NCBI GenBank assembly: GCA_017394885.1
Contig: JAFPWO010000002.1
Span: 47,111-111,110 of the forward strand
From: Lachnospiraceae bacterium
GTDB lineage: Bacteria; Bacillota; Clostridia; Lachnospirales; Lachnospiraceae
Direction: 5' to 3'
Length of the DNA: 64,000 nucleotides
Shown here: positions 16,453 through 24,870 of the stretch, in pieces
How the letters are laid out: each line of letters begins with the position of its first letter
Numbering within the stretch: the first letter of the stretch is position 1
Position numbers and translations under genes: made by a program
The notes under the pieces: model-generated
What the model saw: the letters and a program-made list of their open reading frames with translations, nothing else
Told to the model about the DNA's origin: nothing
Databases searched by the model: none

Positions 16453-18807
16453 TTGTTTTTCTCCTTCACTCAATATTATAGCACCAGTATCCTCTCCTTC
16501 GGAAAACAGATTTTCCGGAAGGGTTACCTCATTTTTAATGCGGCGGTCCCGGCTGCTCTCATGCAGACGGAACAGATTTAAACGCAGCGCGTTGGAAACG
16601 ACGCAGAAACTGGAAAGGCTCATGGCCAGCGCGCCGAACATGGGATTTAAGGTCCATCCGAAGATCGGGATCCAGACCCCCGCCGCCAGCGGGATCCCGA
16701 TAATATTGTAGATGAACGCCCAGAACAGATTCTGTCTGATGTTGCGCAGCGTAGCCCGGGAAAGGCGCAGCGCGGCGGTCACATCGCTCAGCTTCGAATT
16801 CATCAGGACCACGTCGGCCGCGTCGATCGCCACGTCAGTTCCGGCGCCGATCGCAATGCCCACATCCGCGCGGGTCAGGGCCGGCGCGTCATTGATGCCG
16901 TCTCCGACCATTGTGACTTTGCCGTACTCCTGCAGTTTCCGGATGACGGCTTCCTTCCCGTCGGGCTTCACATCGGCCACGACCAGATCCGCGCCGACCG
17001 CGCCGCCGATGGCTTTGGCCGTCCTCGTATTGTCACCGGTCAGCATAACGACCCGGATCCCCATGTTCTTCAGCTCTGCGACCGCCTGCGGCGCTTCCTC
17101 CTTCAGGACGTCGGCTACTGCGATGATGCCCAACAGGGAATTGTTTCTGGCAAAAAAGAGCGGTGTTTTGCCTTCCTGTGCCAGCGCCTGCGCCTGCCTT
17201 TTGACCGTCTCCGGCACCGGGGCAAAGCGTGCGGCAAACGCTTCGTTTCCGCCGCGCAGCATGCCGCCTTCAAAGCCCGCCGCAAGGCCGCTGCCGGGCA
17301 GCGCCTGGAAGCCGTTGATCTCCGGAAGCGGGACGCCTTCCCGGATCTGGCGGGCCATCACGGCCCGGGCCAGCGGATGCTCGCTGTGCTGCTCCAGCGC
17401 CGCCGCCAGAGACAGCAGTTCGCCTTTCGAAACACCTTCCTGCGGCAAAATATCCGTCACTGACGGCTCGCCTTTTGTCACCGTGCCGGTCTTGTCCAGC
17501 ACGACGATCTGACTCCGCCCGGTCTCTTCGAGCGAGACCGCCGTCTTGAACAGGATTCCGTTCTTCGCGCCGAGACCGCTCCCTACCATAATCGCGACCG
17601 GCGTGGCCAGGCCGAGCGCGCAGGGGCAGCTGATGACCAGCACCGAAACGGCCCGGGCCAGCGCGTAGCCGAATTCTTTTCCGGCCAGCAGCCAGACAAG
17701 GAGCGTGACCGCCGCGATCCCGATGACGGCCGGTACGAACACGCCGGCGACCTTATCGGCTGTCTTCGCGATCGGCGCCTTGGTCGCCGCCGCATCGCCC
17801 ACCATGCGGATGATCTGCGAAAGCGTCGTATCTTCACCGACCCGGGTCGCTTCACAGATCAGATATCCGGACTGATTGATGGTTCCCGCCGAGACCGGAT
17901 CGCCCGCCGCCTTATCCACGGGGATGCTCTCCCCGGTCAAAGCGGCTTCATTGACCGCGCTGATGCCTTCTGTAATGCGGCCGTCCACCGGGATGCTTTC
18001 CCCGGGCCGCACCGCGAAAAGATCGCCCGGCCTCACTTCGTCGATCCCGACCGTGATCTCCTGTCCGTCCCGGAGCAGGACCGCCGTCTGCGGGGCGAGG
18101 CGCATCAGGCTCTTTAAAGCGTCGGTCGTCTTTCCTTTGGAACGGGCTTCCAGCATCTTGCCGACCGTGATCAGCGTCAGGATCATGGCGGCCGATTCAA
18201 AGTACATCTCATGAAGTCCGTGCATGGCCTGCGCCGTATCTCCGGCAGCCTGTGCCTTTGTCATCGAGAACAGGACCCAGACGCTCCAGATAAAGGCCGA
18301 AGCCGAACCCATGGCCACCAGCGTGTCCATATTCGGAGCCTTATGCAGGACGCCGCGGAAGCCGCTGATGAAAAACTTCTGGTTGATTACCATGACGATG
18401 CCCGCGAGCAGCAGCTGGACCAGTCCCACCGCCACAGGGTTGTTCTCAAAGAAAGCCGGCAGCGGCCAGCCCAGCATGGTATGCCCCATGGAAACGGACA
18501 TGAGCAGCAGCAAAAAGCCCAGCGAAGCGATCAGCCGCCGTTTCAGCAGCGGGGTCTCCTTATCCGCCAGAGCCTCTTCCTGCGCTGCCGGCATCCTTTT
18601 CTGTTCTGCACCTTTCAGCGAAGCGCCGTATCCGGCTGCTTCGACCGCGGCAATAATTTCACTTTCCTTCGCGCTGCCTTCCACACCCATGGAGTTGGTC
18701 AGCAGGCTTACGGCGCAGTCCGTCACGCCGGGAACGGCCCGGACCGCTTTTTCCACCCGGGCGCTGCAGGCGGCGCAGCTCATCCCGCTCACATTATATT
18801 GATCCAT
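16240..18807 (-). CDS. copA: Copper-exporting P1B-type ATPase with C-terminal CopZ-like domain
   Basis: The 855-residue ATPase has an N-terminal heavy-metal-associated domain (GMSCAACSARV, residues 8-18), six to eight transmembrane helices, the transport motif CPC at 394-396, the phosphorylated Asp438 in DKTGTVTKG, HSEHPLARAV for nucleotide binding, and MVGDGINDAPAL. It moves Cu(I) out of the cytosol. After the last helices, a second metal-binding domain (VEGMMCMHCEARVE) occupies residues 786-855 in the same frame. The joint between ATPase and this domain is encoded by DNA that looks like a promoter and ribosome site (see 16240-16452). The gene follows csoR by 12 bases. Confidence 0.93.
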   Translation of the reverse strand: MDQYNVSGMSCAACSARVEKAVRAVPGVTDCAVSLLTNSMGVEGSAKESEIIAAVEAAGYGASLKGAEQKRMPAAQEEALADKETPLLKRRLIASLGFLLLLMSVSMGHTMLGWPLPAFFENNPVAVGLVQLLLAGIVMVINQKFFISGFRGVLHKAPNMDTLVAMGSASAFIWSVWVLFSMTKAQAAGDTAQAMHGLHEMYFESAAMILTLITVGKMLEARSKGKTTDALKSLMRLAPQTAVLLRDGQEITVGIDEVRPGDLFAVRPGESIPVDGRITEGISAVNEAALTGESIPVDKAAGDPVSAGTINQSGYLICEATRVGEDTTLSQIIRMVGDAAATKAPIAKTADKVAGVFVPAVIGIAAVTLLVWLLAGKEFGYALARAVSVLVISCPCALGLATPVAIMVGSGLGAKNGILFKTAVSLEETGRSQIVVLDKTGTVTKGEPSVTDILPQEGVSKGELLSLAAALEQHSEHPLARAVMARQIREGVPLPEINGFQALPGSGLAAGFEGGMLRGGNEAFAARFAPVPETVKRQAQALAQEGKTPLFFARNNSLLGIIAVADVLKEEAPQAVAELKNMGIRVVMLTGDNTRTAKAIGGAVGADLVVADVKPDGKEAVIRKLQEYGKVTMVGDGINDAPALTRADVGIAIGAGTDVAIDAADVVLMNSKLSDVTAALRLSRATLRNIRQNLFWAFIYNIIGIPLAAGVWIPIFGWTLNPMFGALAMSLSSFCVVSNALRLNLFRLHESSRDRRIKNEVTLPENLFSEGEDTGAIILSEGEKQMKEFAYKVEGMMCMHCEARVEKSVKENFPVENAKADHEKNLLTVTAAEAPDAGALAKVIADAGYDFIGKE

Positions 18808-18819
18808 ATCGCAACCTTC

Positions 18820-19116
18820 TTACCGCATCAGTTTTTTCATGATCTCTGCGAGCTCGTCGATGCTGCTTTCGTCTCCGTTCCGGATGTCCCGCACCACACA
18901 GCCATGCAGATGCTGCTCCAGCAGCGCTTTGTTGAAGGCGTTCATCGCGGCGGAGACCGCGGCCGACTGCGTCAGAATATCCGCGCAGTACGCGTCGCTC
19001 TCCAGCATGTTTTTGATGCCCCGGATCTGCCCTTCGATCCGGCTCAGACGGTTGACCAGCGCTTTTTTATCCTTTTCTTCCCGCTCCGTTTTCCGGCAGC
19101 AGCATGAATCGTTCAT
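18820..19116 (-). CDS. csoR: CsoR-type copper-sensing repressor
   Basis: This 98-residue all-helical repressor has the copper ligands of the CsoR family: Cys44 (in YCADIL), His69 and Cys73 (HLHGC), plus the DNA-contacting RLSRIEGQIRGI segment near 23-34. A CCC cluster at residues 5-7 near the N-terminus is additional. Copper binding releases the repressor from DNA, turning on copA. Its gene is first in the operon, and a matching palindrome lies 20 bases upstream of its start at 19136-19152. Related RcnR or FrmR proteins differ in ligand pattern, so a copper role is favoured. Confidence 0.92.
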   Translation of the reverse strand: MNDSCCCRKTEREEKDKKALVNRLSRIEGQIRGIKNMLESDAYCADILTQSAAVSAAMNAFNKALLEQHLHGCVVRDIRNGDESSIDELAEIMKKLMR

Positions 19117-19135
19117 CGCTTCTCTCCTTGGTCAT

Positions 19136-19152
19136 ATACCCCCACGGGGTAT
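19136..19152. promoter_or_regulatory. CsoR operator
   Basis: The 17-base dyad ATACCCC-CAC-GGGGTAT has perfect 7-base arms and matches the known CsoR operator type (TACCCC/GGGGTA). It lies between the csoR promoter -10 and the csoR ribosome site, where binding would block transcription. Confidence 0.85.
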
Positions 19153-19156
19153 TTTG

Positions 19157-19184
19157 ATCATAGCATGCTTTTCCGGAATGTCAA
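19157..19184 (-). promoter_or_regulatory. Promoter of the csoR-copA operon
   Basis: Minus-strand TTGACA (19184-19179) and TATGAT (19162-19157), spaced 16 bases, form a near-consensus housekeeping promoter immediately upstream of the CsoR operator. Confidence 0.8.
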
Positions 19185-19206
19185 GTCTTTTTTGCATAAA
19201 AAAGCA

Positions 19207-19233
19207 GCCCGTGCGGGGAAACACCGCACGGGC
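19207..19233 (-). terminator. Terminator of the caspase-like protein gene
   Basis: A ten-base-pair stem, GCCCGTGCGG with CCGCACGGGC, is followed on the minus strand by GCTTTTTT. It lies 30 bases after the stop codon of the secreted caspase-like gene and insulates it from csoR. Confidence 0.85.
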
Positions 19234-19264
19234 CGCTCTCGGCTTACGATTGCTGCCGAATCCA

Positions 19265-21946
19265 TTATCTCTTGAACAGCTTGTAGGTCGAATTCTCCGG
19301 ATAATACTGTACCTGCTGCGTGTAGTAATCGTAGCCGTCATAGAAGGTATACGAATCATACTGCGCAATATACGTGTACAGTTCCTTCAGCGTGACATAG
19401 CCGTCGCTGTTCGTATCCGCGGGCATGGAGCCGGAGCTTCCGATACCCTCGACCAGCCAGTCGGTAAAATAGTTGCCGGCGTCGCCGCTCTCATGGCCCC
19501 AGCTCATCTGATGATGGGCGGATGCAGCCAGCACATAGAATTTGCTCTGACGCATGGCGCCGACACCGGTGTTGGCCATTTCTGCTTCGTCAACCTTGGC
19601 AAAGGCTTCAACTGCCTTCTTCACAAGAAGATCGTCCGCTTCCTTCGCCGCATTCATGGCCGCCGTCGCTTCTGCTTTGTTCTGGTAGATAGCAGAACCG
19701 GAGCCGCAGGATTCGATGATCACGATCACTTTGCCCTTCACGTAGGAATTGAGCCAGCCGGCCAGCGTGGCAAAATCAAGGAAACTGCCGTCCGTCAGGG
19801 CCAGTTCGCCGTCCCCGTCGCTGTTGCCGTGGGTTGCGATGAAGAACAGCGATACATCCTGAGAAGTAGTGCTCTTAAAGGCGCTCTTAATAGCCGATTC
19901 CACCGCACTGTAGCCCAGGTCAAACTTGGTCGTAACCGTATACTTCGTTCCTTTCGGTCCCTTGACCGTGCCCAGCATGGTCTTCATATGCTCAACGTCG
20001 CCGCGGTTGCGGGTGCAGATCGGGCTGAAGTCTTCTTCACCGATCAGCAGCGCCCGGTAATGGACCGTGACCGCGCTGACTTTCAAGGTGACCACCTTGG
20101 AAATGACCTTGCCATAGGAATTGGAGATGACGCAGCGGTACTGATAACCGTTATGACGCGTAGCGGCTGTCATGCTGTACGTTGCCTTCTTCCCGCTTGC
20201 AGCGCTGACATTCGTCCAGGAATCGGAAGAAGACTTCCGATACTGCCACTGATACTTCAGACTGGAACCGGTTGCTTTCACCGTAAACTTTACGGTATCA
20301 CCGTCGTAGACGGTTTTATCGCTCGGCTGTGTCGAGATCACAGGGCCATTCTTCACCAGCAGCGTGACCGTCTTGGAAGTGGCTTTCCCGTATTTATTGG
20401 TGATGACACAGCGATACTGATACCCGTGGACAGACTTTGTCGCTTTCACCTGCAGCACCGAGCTGTACATCATATAAGAAGTAGCGTTGGATACCGTCAC
20501 CTTCTTCCAGGATCCCGAAGAGGAAGTACGATAATACCACTGGAACTTCAGGCCGCCGCCTCTGACTGTTACGGCAAACTCGGCTGTGGAATCCTTGGTG
20601 GCGGTTACACTGGTGGGCTGTACCTTAATGATCGGTTTGCCGACGCTCAGCGTTACCACTTTGGAATAGACTGTTCCATAAGAGTTCTTGACACGGCAGC
20701 GGTACTGATATCCGTTATGACGGGCTGCGGTGGTCAGGCTGAATTTTGCCGTTTTTCCGCTTGCCGCACTGACATTCGTCCAGGAATCGGAAGAAGACTT
20801 CCGATACTGCCACTGATACTTCAGGCTCGGACCAAGCGCCTTCACAGCAAACGTGACGGTATCGCCGATAGGTGCATTGATATCCGAAGGCTGTGTAGTG
20901 ATTTTAGGCTTATTGCTTACCGTCAGCTTAACGGTTTCCGTAGTCGCACTGCCTGCCAGATTTTTGATAACACAGCGATACTGATATCCGTTATGGCGTT
21001 CGGCAGCAGTTAAAGTATAGGTTTTTGTCTTTCCCGAATCCGCGCTGACACTGGTCCAGGAATCCGAAGAACTCTTTCGGTACTGCCACTGATACTTCAG
21101 CTGGCCTCCGGTAGCTTTAACGGTAAAGGATACGGTCTCTCCCACTGTCGCGGTCACCGATGTCGGCTGGGTGCTGATCTTCGGCTTGGAGATGCTTGTA
21201 TACGAGTCGATATAGACCGTCACATATAAAGAACCGACGCTGGAGTTTCCGGTATCGAAATAATAAGTGAAGTTGCTCGCTTCGTATCCCAGCGTCAGGA
21301 CGCCGGTACTCGTATTCAGGGAATGACTGCTGTCATTCAGCGACACATATTTGAGCAGGCTCTTCGGAACCAGCTTTGTCAAATCGAACAGATACTTGGT
21401 ACTGGTCTTCGCACCGACCTGGCTGTAAATATACTGCGAGCCGACACCGCTGGTCAGGCTGGTATTATTTACCAGACGAAGATACCCCAGACAGTTGTTG
21501 CTTACATACAGCGTCTCAAGTTTGGTGTTCTTGCTCAGGTCGAGTTTCTTGATCTGGTTATTGTCCAGATCCAGATACGTCAGCTTCGTGTTTTTGGTCA
21601 CATCCAGCGCAGTCAGGCTGTTGTTCCAGAGCGTCAGGCTTTGTAGATTGGTAAACTTTTCGACGCCTTTCGCGTTGGAAATGCCGACGTCTTTCAGGTT
21701 CATGCTGGTCACGCTCTCCGCCTGAGCCTTCGTCATATAATAGCCGCTGCTGGAGCTGCCGCTGACCGCCAGATTGCTCGTGATCCACGACCGGAAATTC
21801 GCATCCGGGAAATTCGTCTTGTTAATGTCCAGATAGTGGGCATTGGAAACCGCTTCCTCTGTTCCCTCCGCGCGCACTGCCGGAGCCTGGATTCCTGTCA
21901 ATGCTATCAGGACAGACAACATGATGCACAAGAACCGTTTTTTCAT
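19265..21946 (-). CDS. Secreted LRR-Ig-caspase-like protein
   Basis: The 893-residue product has a signal peptide (MKKRFLCIMLSVLIALTGIQ), then leucine-rich repeats (about 75-165, with YLDLDNNQIKKLDL and TLYVSNN), four similar Ig-like domains of about 90 residues each (each carrying KYQWQYRKSSSDSW or a variant and NGYQYRC), and a C-terminal caspase-like domain. In that domain His706 (FIATHGNSDGDG) and Cys747 (IIESCGSGSA) are spaced as in clan CD cysteine proteases. It should be exported and fold outside the cell; no LPXTG or S-layer anchor is seen. Target and activation are unknown. AGGAGG precedes the start. Confidence 0.85.
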   Translation of the reverse strand: MKKRFLCIMLSVLIALTGIQAPAVRAEGTEEAVSNAHYLDINKTNFPDANFRSWITSNLAVSGSSSSGYYMTKAQAESVTSMNLKDVGISNAKGVEKFTNLQSLTLWNNSLTALDVTKNTKLTYLDLDNNQIKKLDLSKNTKLETLYVSNNCLGYLRLVNNTSLTSGVGSQYIYSQVGAKTSTKYLFDLTKLVPKSLLKYVSLNDSSHSLNTSTGVLTLGYEASNFTYYFDTGNSSVGSLYVTVYIDSYTSISKPKISTQPTSVTATVGETVSFTVKATGGQLKYQWQYRKSSSDSWTSVSADSGKTKTYTLTAAERHNGYQYRCVIKNLAGSATTETVKLTVSNKPKITTQPSDINAPIGDTVTFAVKALGPSLKYQWQYRKSSSDSWTNVSAASGKTAKFSLTTAARHNGYQYRCRVKNSYGTVYSKVVTLSVGKPIIKVQPTSVTATKDSTAEFAVTVRGGGLKFQWYYRTSSSGSWKKVTVSNATSYMMYSSVLQVKATKSVHGYQYRCVITNKYGKATSKTVTLLVKNGPVISTQPSDKTVYDGDTVKFTVKATGSSLKYQWQYRKSSSDSWTNVSAASGKKATYSMTAATRHNGYQYRCVISNSYGKVISKVVTLKVSAVTVHYRALLIGEEDFSPICTRNRGDVEHMKTMLGTVKGPKGTKYTVTTKFDLGYSAVESAIKSAFKSTTSQDVSLFFIATHGNSDGDGELALTDGSFLDFATLAGWLNSYVKGKVIVIIESCGSGSAIYQNKAEATAAMNAAKEADDLLVKKAVEAFAKVDEAEMANTGVGAMRQSKFYVLAASAHHQMSWGHESGDAGNYFTDWLVEGIGSSGSMPADTNSDGYVTLKELYTYIAQYDSYTFYDGYDYYTQQVQYYPENSTYKLFKR
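20205..20824 (-). repeat. Direct repeats inside the Ig-domain region
   Basis: A 56-base stretch at 20205-20260 is repeated without mismatch at 20769-20824, and a diverged copy lies near 21045-21100. They encode the same part of successive Ig-like domains. Exact identity over this length, despite silent sites, points to recent duplication or gene conversion within the gene. Confidence 0.8.
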
Positions 21947-22033
21947 CTTTTTTCTTCCTCCTGTGATATCCCTTGAATCCTTGCCGCGGACACTTATTCC
22001 GCAGCCGTTATTTTTCTGAACTCATTCTAAAAA

Positions 22034-22062
22034 AGTGTATATAAAAATCAACCTTTTGTCAA
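22034..22062 (-). promoter_or_regulatory. Promoter of the caspase-like gene
   Basis: Minus-strand TTGACA (22062-22057) is followed after 17 bases by TACACT (22039-22034). The intergenic stretch 21947-22302 holds this promoter and the divergent one at 22221-22249, and I see no gene in it. Confidence 0.6.
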
Positions 22063-22220
22063 TCTTTTTCCGGCCCGGAAAGGGATTTTTATGATTCGAA
22101 AGAGATGTTCTTTCAGCGGCTTTTGCCGTGTCAAATGCCTTGCTCTTTCCCCGGAAATCTGCTACGATGGCGGCAGGGAGAGCACTGTCTGTTCTCCCGG
22201 CAGAGTCCCTCTTCCGGGGC

Positions 22221-22249
22221 TTGCCGGAAGCTGTCATATCGTTTATAAT
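22221..22249 (+). promoter_or_regulatory. Promoter of the degV-like unit
   Basis: TTGCCG (22221-22226), a 17-base spacer and consensus TATAAT (22244-22249) lie about 50 bases upstream of the DegV start codon. Confidence 0.65.
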
Positions 22250-22302
22250 TTTATCTCAGGAAAGCGCTCGGGCAGGAATTCGGCCCGGAAAGAGAGTTGT
22301 CT

Positions 22303-23151
22303 ATGTCAAACTTCATTATTACCGCGGACACCACGATGGATCTGCCCCGCGAAATGATTCAGCAGTATGATATCCGCCCCATCCCGAGCTATGTCAGCCT
22401 CGGGGAAGACAATATGGACGACTATCCGGATATCACGGCGCAGGATCTTTTTGAATATGTGGCGAAGACCGGAAATCTCCCCAAGACCGCGGCCGCCAAT
22501 CCCGGCGATTATGAGCACTTTTTCGCAAAGATCCGGGAAACGGATGACCGCCCGATCATCCATATCGCGAAAAGCTCCGGGATATCCAGCTGCTATGAGA
22601 ACGCGGTGATCGCGTCCCGCAGTTTCGAACAGATCTATCCGGTGGATTCTTTAGGACTCGGCAGCGGAAGCGGCCTGGTCGTCTTAAAAGCCGCCCGAAG
22701 CGAGCTGAGCGATCCGGAAGCGCTCGTTGCGGAACTGGACGAATACAAGACCCGCATCGAATGCAGCTTCGTGATCGAAACACTTGATTTTCTGTACAAA
22801 GGCGGCCGCTGCAGCGGTCTGGCCGCGCTCGGCGCGAATCTCCTGAAGCTGCGCCCGGAGATCGTCGTCGATAAAGGCTATATGCACGCCGGAAAAAAGT
22901 ACCGCGGCAAGTACGAAAAGGTCCTCCTCGATTTCACCGAGGAGAAGTTCCGGCAGCCCGAACAGTTTGAAGACGAGTTGCTGTTTGTCAATCATACCCT
23001 TCAGGATCCGGCGCTTCTTCAGACCCTGCTGGATTACATCAAAGGACTCCATTATTTTAAAGAGATCATCGAGGTTCCCGCCTGTGCGGCGATCGCGACG
23101 CACTGCGGTCCGAACACCTTCGGGTTCCATCCAGTCAGGAAGAAAGCTTAA
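22303..23151 (+). CDS. DegV family fatty-acid-binding protein
   Basis: The 282-residue protein begins MSNFIITADTTMDLPREM and shows the DegV fold hallmarks: the TADTTMDLP strand-loop, SSGISSCYENAV, and FLYKGGRCSG. DegV/FakB proteins bind a fatty acid and present it to the kinase FakA for incorporation into phospholipid. An in-frame TTG at 22297 would add two residues, but GGAAAGAGA is spaced for ATG 22303. It is followed after five bases by the gamma-glutamyltransferase-like gene, so the two are co-transcribed. No fakA is in the window. Confidence 0.9.
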   Translation: MSNFIITADTTMDLPREMIQQYDIRPIPSYVSLGEDNMDDYPDITAQDLFEYVAKTGNLPKTAAANPGDYEHFFAKIRETDDRPIIHIAKSSGISSCYENAVIASRSFEQIYPVDSLGLGSGSGLVVLKAARSELSDPEALVAELDEYKTRIECSFVIETLDFLYKGGRCSGLAALGANLLKLRPEIVVDKGYMHAGKKYRGKYEKVLLDFTEEKFRQPEQFEDELLFVNHTLQDPALLQTLLDYIKGLHYFKEIIEVPACAAIATHCGPNTFGFHPVRKKA

Positions 23152-23156
23152 AATCT

Positions 23157-24785
23157 ATGAACAGCCATTTTGATCCGCTGCTCCAAACCTATCCGTCCCA
23201 GCGTTTTCCCCTCTATGCTGCCGGCGGAATGGTCAACTGCTCCAGCCCCCAAGCTTCGGCCGCGGGACTGGAGATTTTGATGCGCGGCGGCAACGCCATG
23301 GACGCCGCCGTCGCGGCCGCAGCCGCACTTACCGTGACGGAACCGACCGCCAACGGCATCGGTTCGGACGCCTTTTCCCTGATCTGGTCAGAAAAGGACG
23401 GAAAACTTTACGGTCTGAATTCCAGCGGGAAATCACCTGCCCTTCTTTCCATTAACCGCGTCCTGGCTGACGGGGCGGATGAAGGCGGAAAAATGCCGCG
23501 GCACGGCTGGACCCCGGTCACGGTGCCCGGCGCCGTCAAAGCCTGGGCGGAAGTGACGAAACGCTTCGGGCGCCTCTCTCTGAAAGAAAACCTCACGCCG
23601 GCTGTCCGCTATGCCCGGGGCGGGTATCCCTGCGCGCCGAATCTGGCGGCCATGTGGCAGCTTTCTTTCGGCAATTACCGGCAGAAGCTCACCGCTCCGT
23701 GCTTTGAGGCCTGGTTCAAAACCTTTGCGCCGGAGGGCTGCGCACCGCAGGCCGGGGATATCATCCGCCTGCCTGACCATGCCGATACGCTGGAAGAAAT
23801 CGGTGAAACCGGCGCCGAAAGCTTCTACTTTGGCGCTCTGGCACGGAAGATCGACGCGGAAAGCCGGAAATACGGCGGATATCTCCGCTATGAGGATCTG
23901 GCCGCGCACGAAGCCCTGTGGGTGGAGCCGATCCGCGTGAACTACCGGGGCTACGAGGTCTGTGAGATCCCGCCGAACGACGCCGGCATCGTCGCGCTGA
24001 TGGCGCTGAATATCCTGAAAGAATTTGACTTTACCCACAGGGAATCGGCCGAAACGCTTCACCGCCAGATCGAAGCCCTGAAGATGGCCTATTCCGACGC
24101 CCTCCATTATGTTACCGACCCGGAGGACATGCGCATCGACTATCACGATCTGCTTGCCCCGCAGTACGGCGCGGCGCGGGCCACGGAAATGACGGACCGC
24201 GCGCAGATCTGGACGCACCGGGTCCCGAAAAAGAGCGGCACGGTCTATCTTTGCTGCGCGGACGGCGAGGGCAACATGGTCTCCTTTATCCAGTCCAATT
24301 ATATGGGCTTCGGCTCCGGGATCGTCGTGGACGGGACAGGGATCGCGCTGCAGAACCGCGGCTCGGACTTTTCTTTGAATCCTGCGGACGCCAACTGCCT
24401 AAAGCCCGGCAAGCGGACCTATCATACCATTATTCCCGGCTTCCTGATGAAGGACGGCCGCCCCGTCGGGCCCTTCGGGGTCATGGGAGGATATATGCAG
24501 CCGCAGGGCCATCTGCAGGTCGTCACGAATTACGTCGACTTCCATATGGACCCGCAGCAGGCGCTGGACGCCCCGCGCTGGCAGTGGATGCGGGATGAGA
24601 GCATCACGGCCGAGACCCGCTTCGACCCGGCCCTTATCCGGGCGCTGGAGCGGAAGGGCCACCGGATCCGCGTGGAGCTGGCCACTCAGTCCTTTGGCCG
24701 CGGGCAGATGATCGTCCGTCTGGAAAACGGAGCGCTCGTGGGCGGGACCGAATCCCGCACCGACAGTAATATCGCCTGCTTCTGA
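23157..24785 (+). CDS. Gamma-glutamyltransferase family hydrolase
   Basis: The 542-residue protein matches the Ntn-hydrolase gamma-glutamyltranspeptidase family: MRGGNAMDAAVAAAAALTV near residue 45, and GTVYLCCADGEGNMVS, in which Thr362 aligns with the catalytic threonine that becomes the N-terminus after self-cleavage. The residues after it differ from the classical TTHxSVVD, and no signal peptide is seen, so a cytosolic YwrD-like amidohydrolase or acylase role is as likely as glutathione breakdown. It is the second gene after degV. Confidence 0.85.
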   Translation: MNSHFDPLLQTYPSQRFPLYAAGGMVNCSSPQASAAGLEILMRGGNAMDAAVAAAAALTVTEPTANGIGSDAFSLIWSEKDGKLYGLNSSGKSPALLSINRVLADGADEGGKMPRHGWTPVTVPGAVKAWAEVTKRFGRLSLKENLTPAVRYARGGYPCAPNLAAMWQLSFGNYRQKLTAPCFEAWFKTFAPEGCAPQAGDIIRLPDHADTLEEIGETGAESFYFGALARKIDAESRKYGGYLRYEDLAAHEALWVEPIRVNYRGYEVCEIPPNDAGIVALMALNILKEFDFTHRESAETLHRQIEALKMAYSDALHYVTDPEDMRIDYHDLLAPQYGAARATEMTDRAQIWTHRVPKKSGTVYLCCADGEGNMVSFIQSNYMGFGSGIVVDGTGIALQNRGSDFSLNPADANCLKPGKRTYHTIIPGFLMKDGRPVGPFGVMGGYMQPQGHLQVVTNYVDFHMDPQQALDAPRWQWMRDESITAETRFDPALIRALERKGHRIRVELATQSFGRGQMIVRLENGALVGGTESRTDSNIACF

Positions 24786-24819
24786 GCCGGGGAACGGCTC
24801 CGTCCGGCCTCCCTGTCAC

Positions 24820-24858
24820 GAAAAAAGACCTGTGCCGCGAGGACACAGGTCTCTTTTT
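24820..24858. terminator. Bidirectional terminator
   Basis: The stem GACCTGTG (24827-24834) pairs with CACAGGTC (24844-24851). Seven A precede it and a T run follows, so it can end both the gamma-glutamyltransferase-like gene and the converging ABC ATPase gene. Confidence 0.9.
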
Positions 24859-24870
24859 GACGGTTTTGAT

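Noticed and set aside
18839..21013. Long plus-strand frame of 724 codons opposite csoR and the caspase-like gene
   Set aside because: It is antisense to two well-supported genes, has no recognisable domain, and follows from codon bias in GC-rich DNA.
20205..21100. Regularly spaced repeats that might suggest a CRISPR array
   Set aside because: The repeats lie in frame in a coding sequence and encode successive Ig-like domains; spacing and length do not fit CRISPR.
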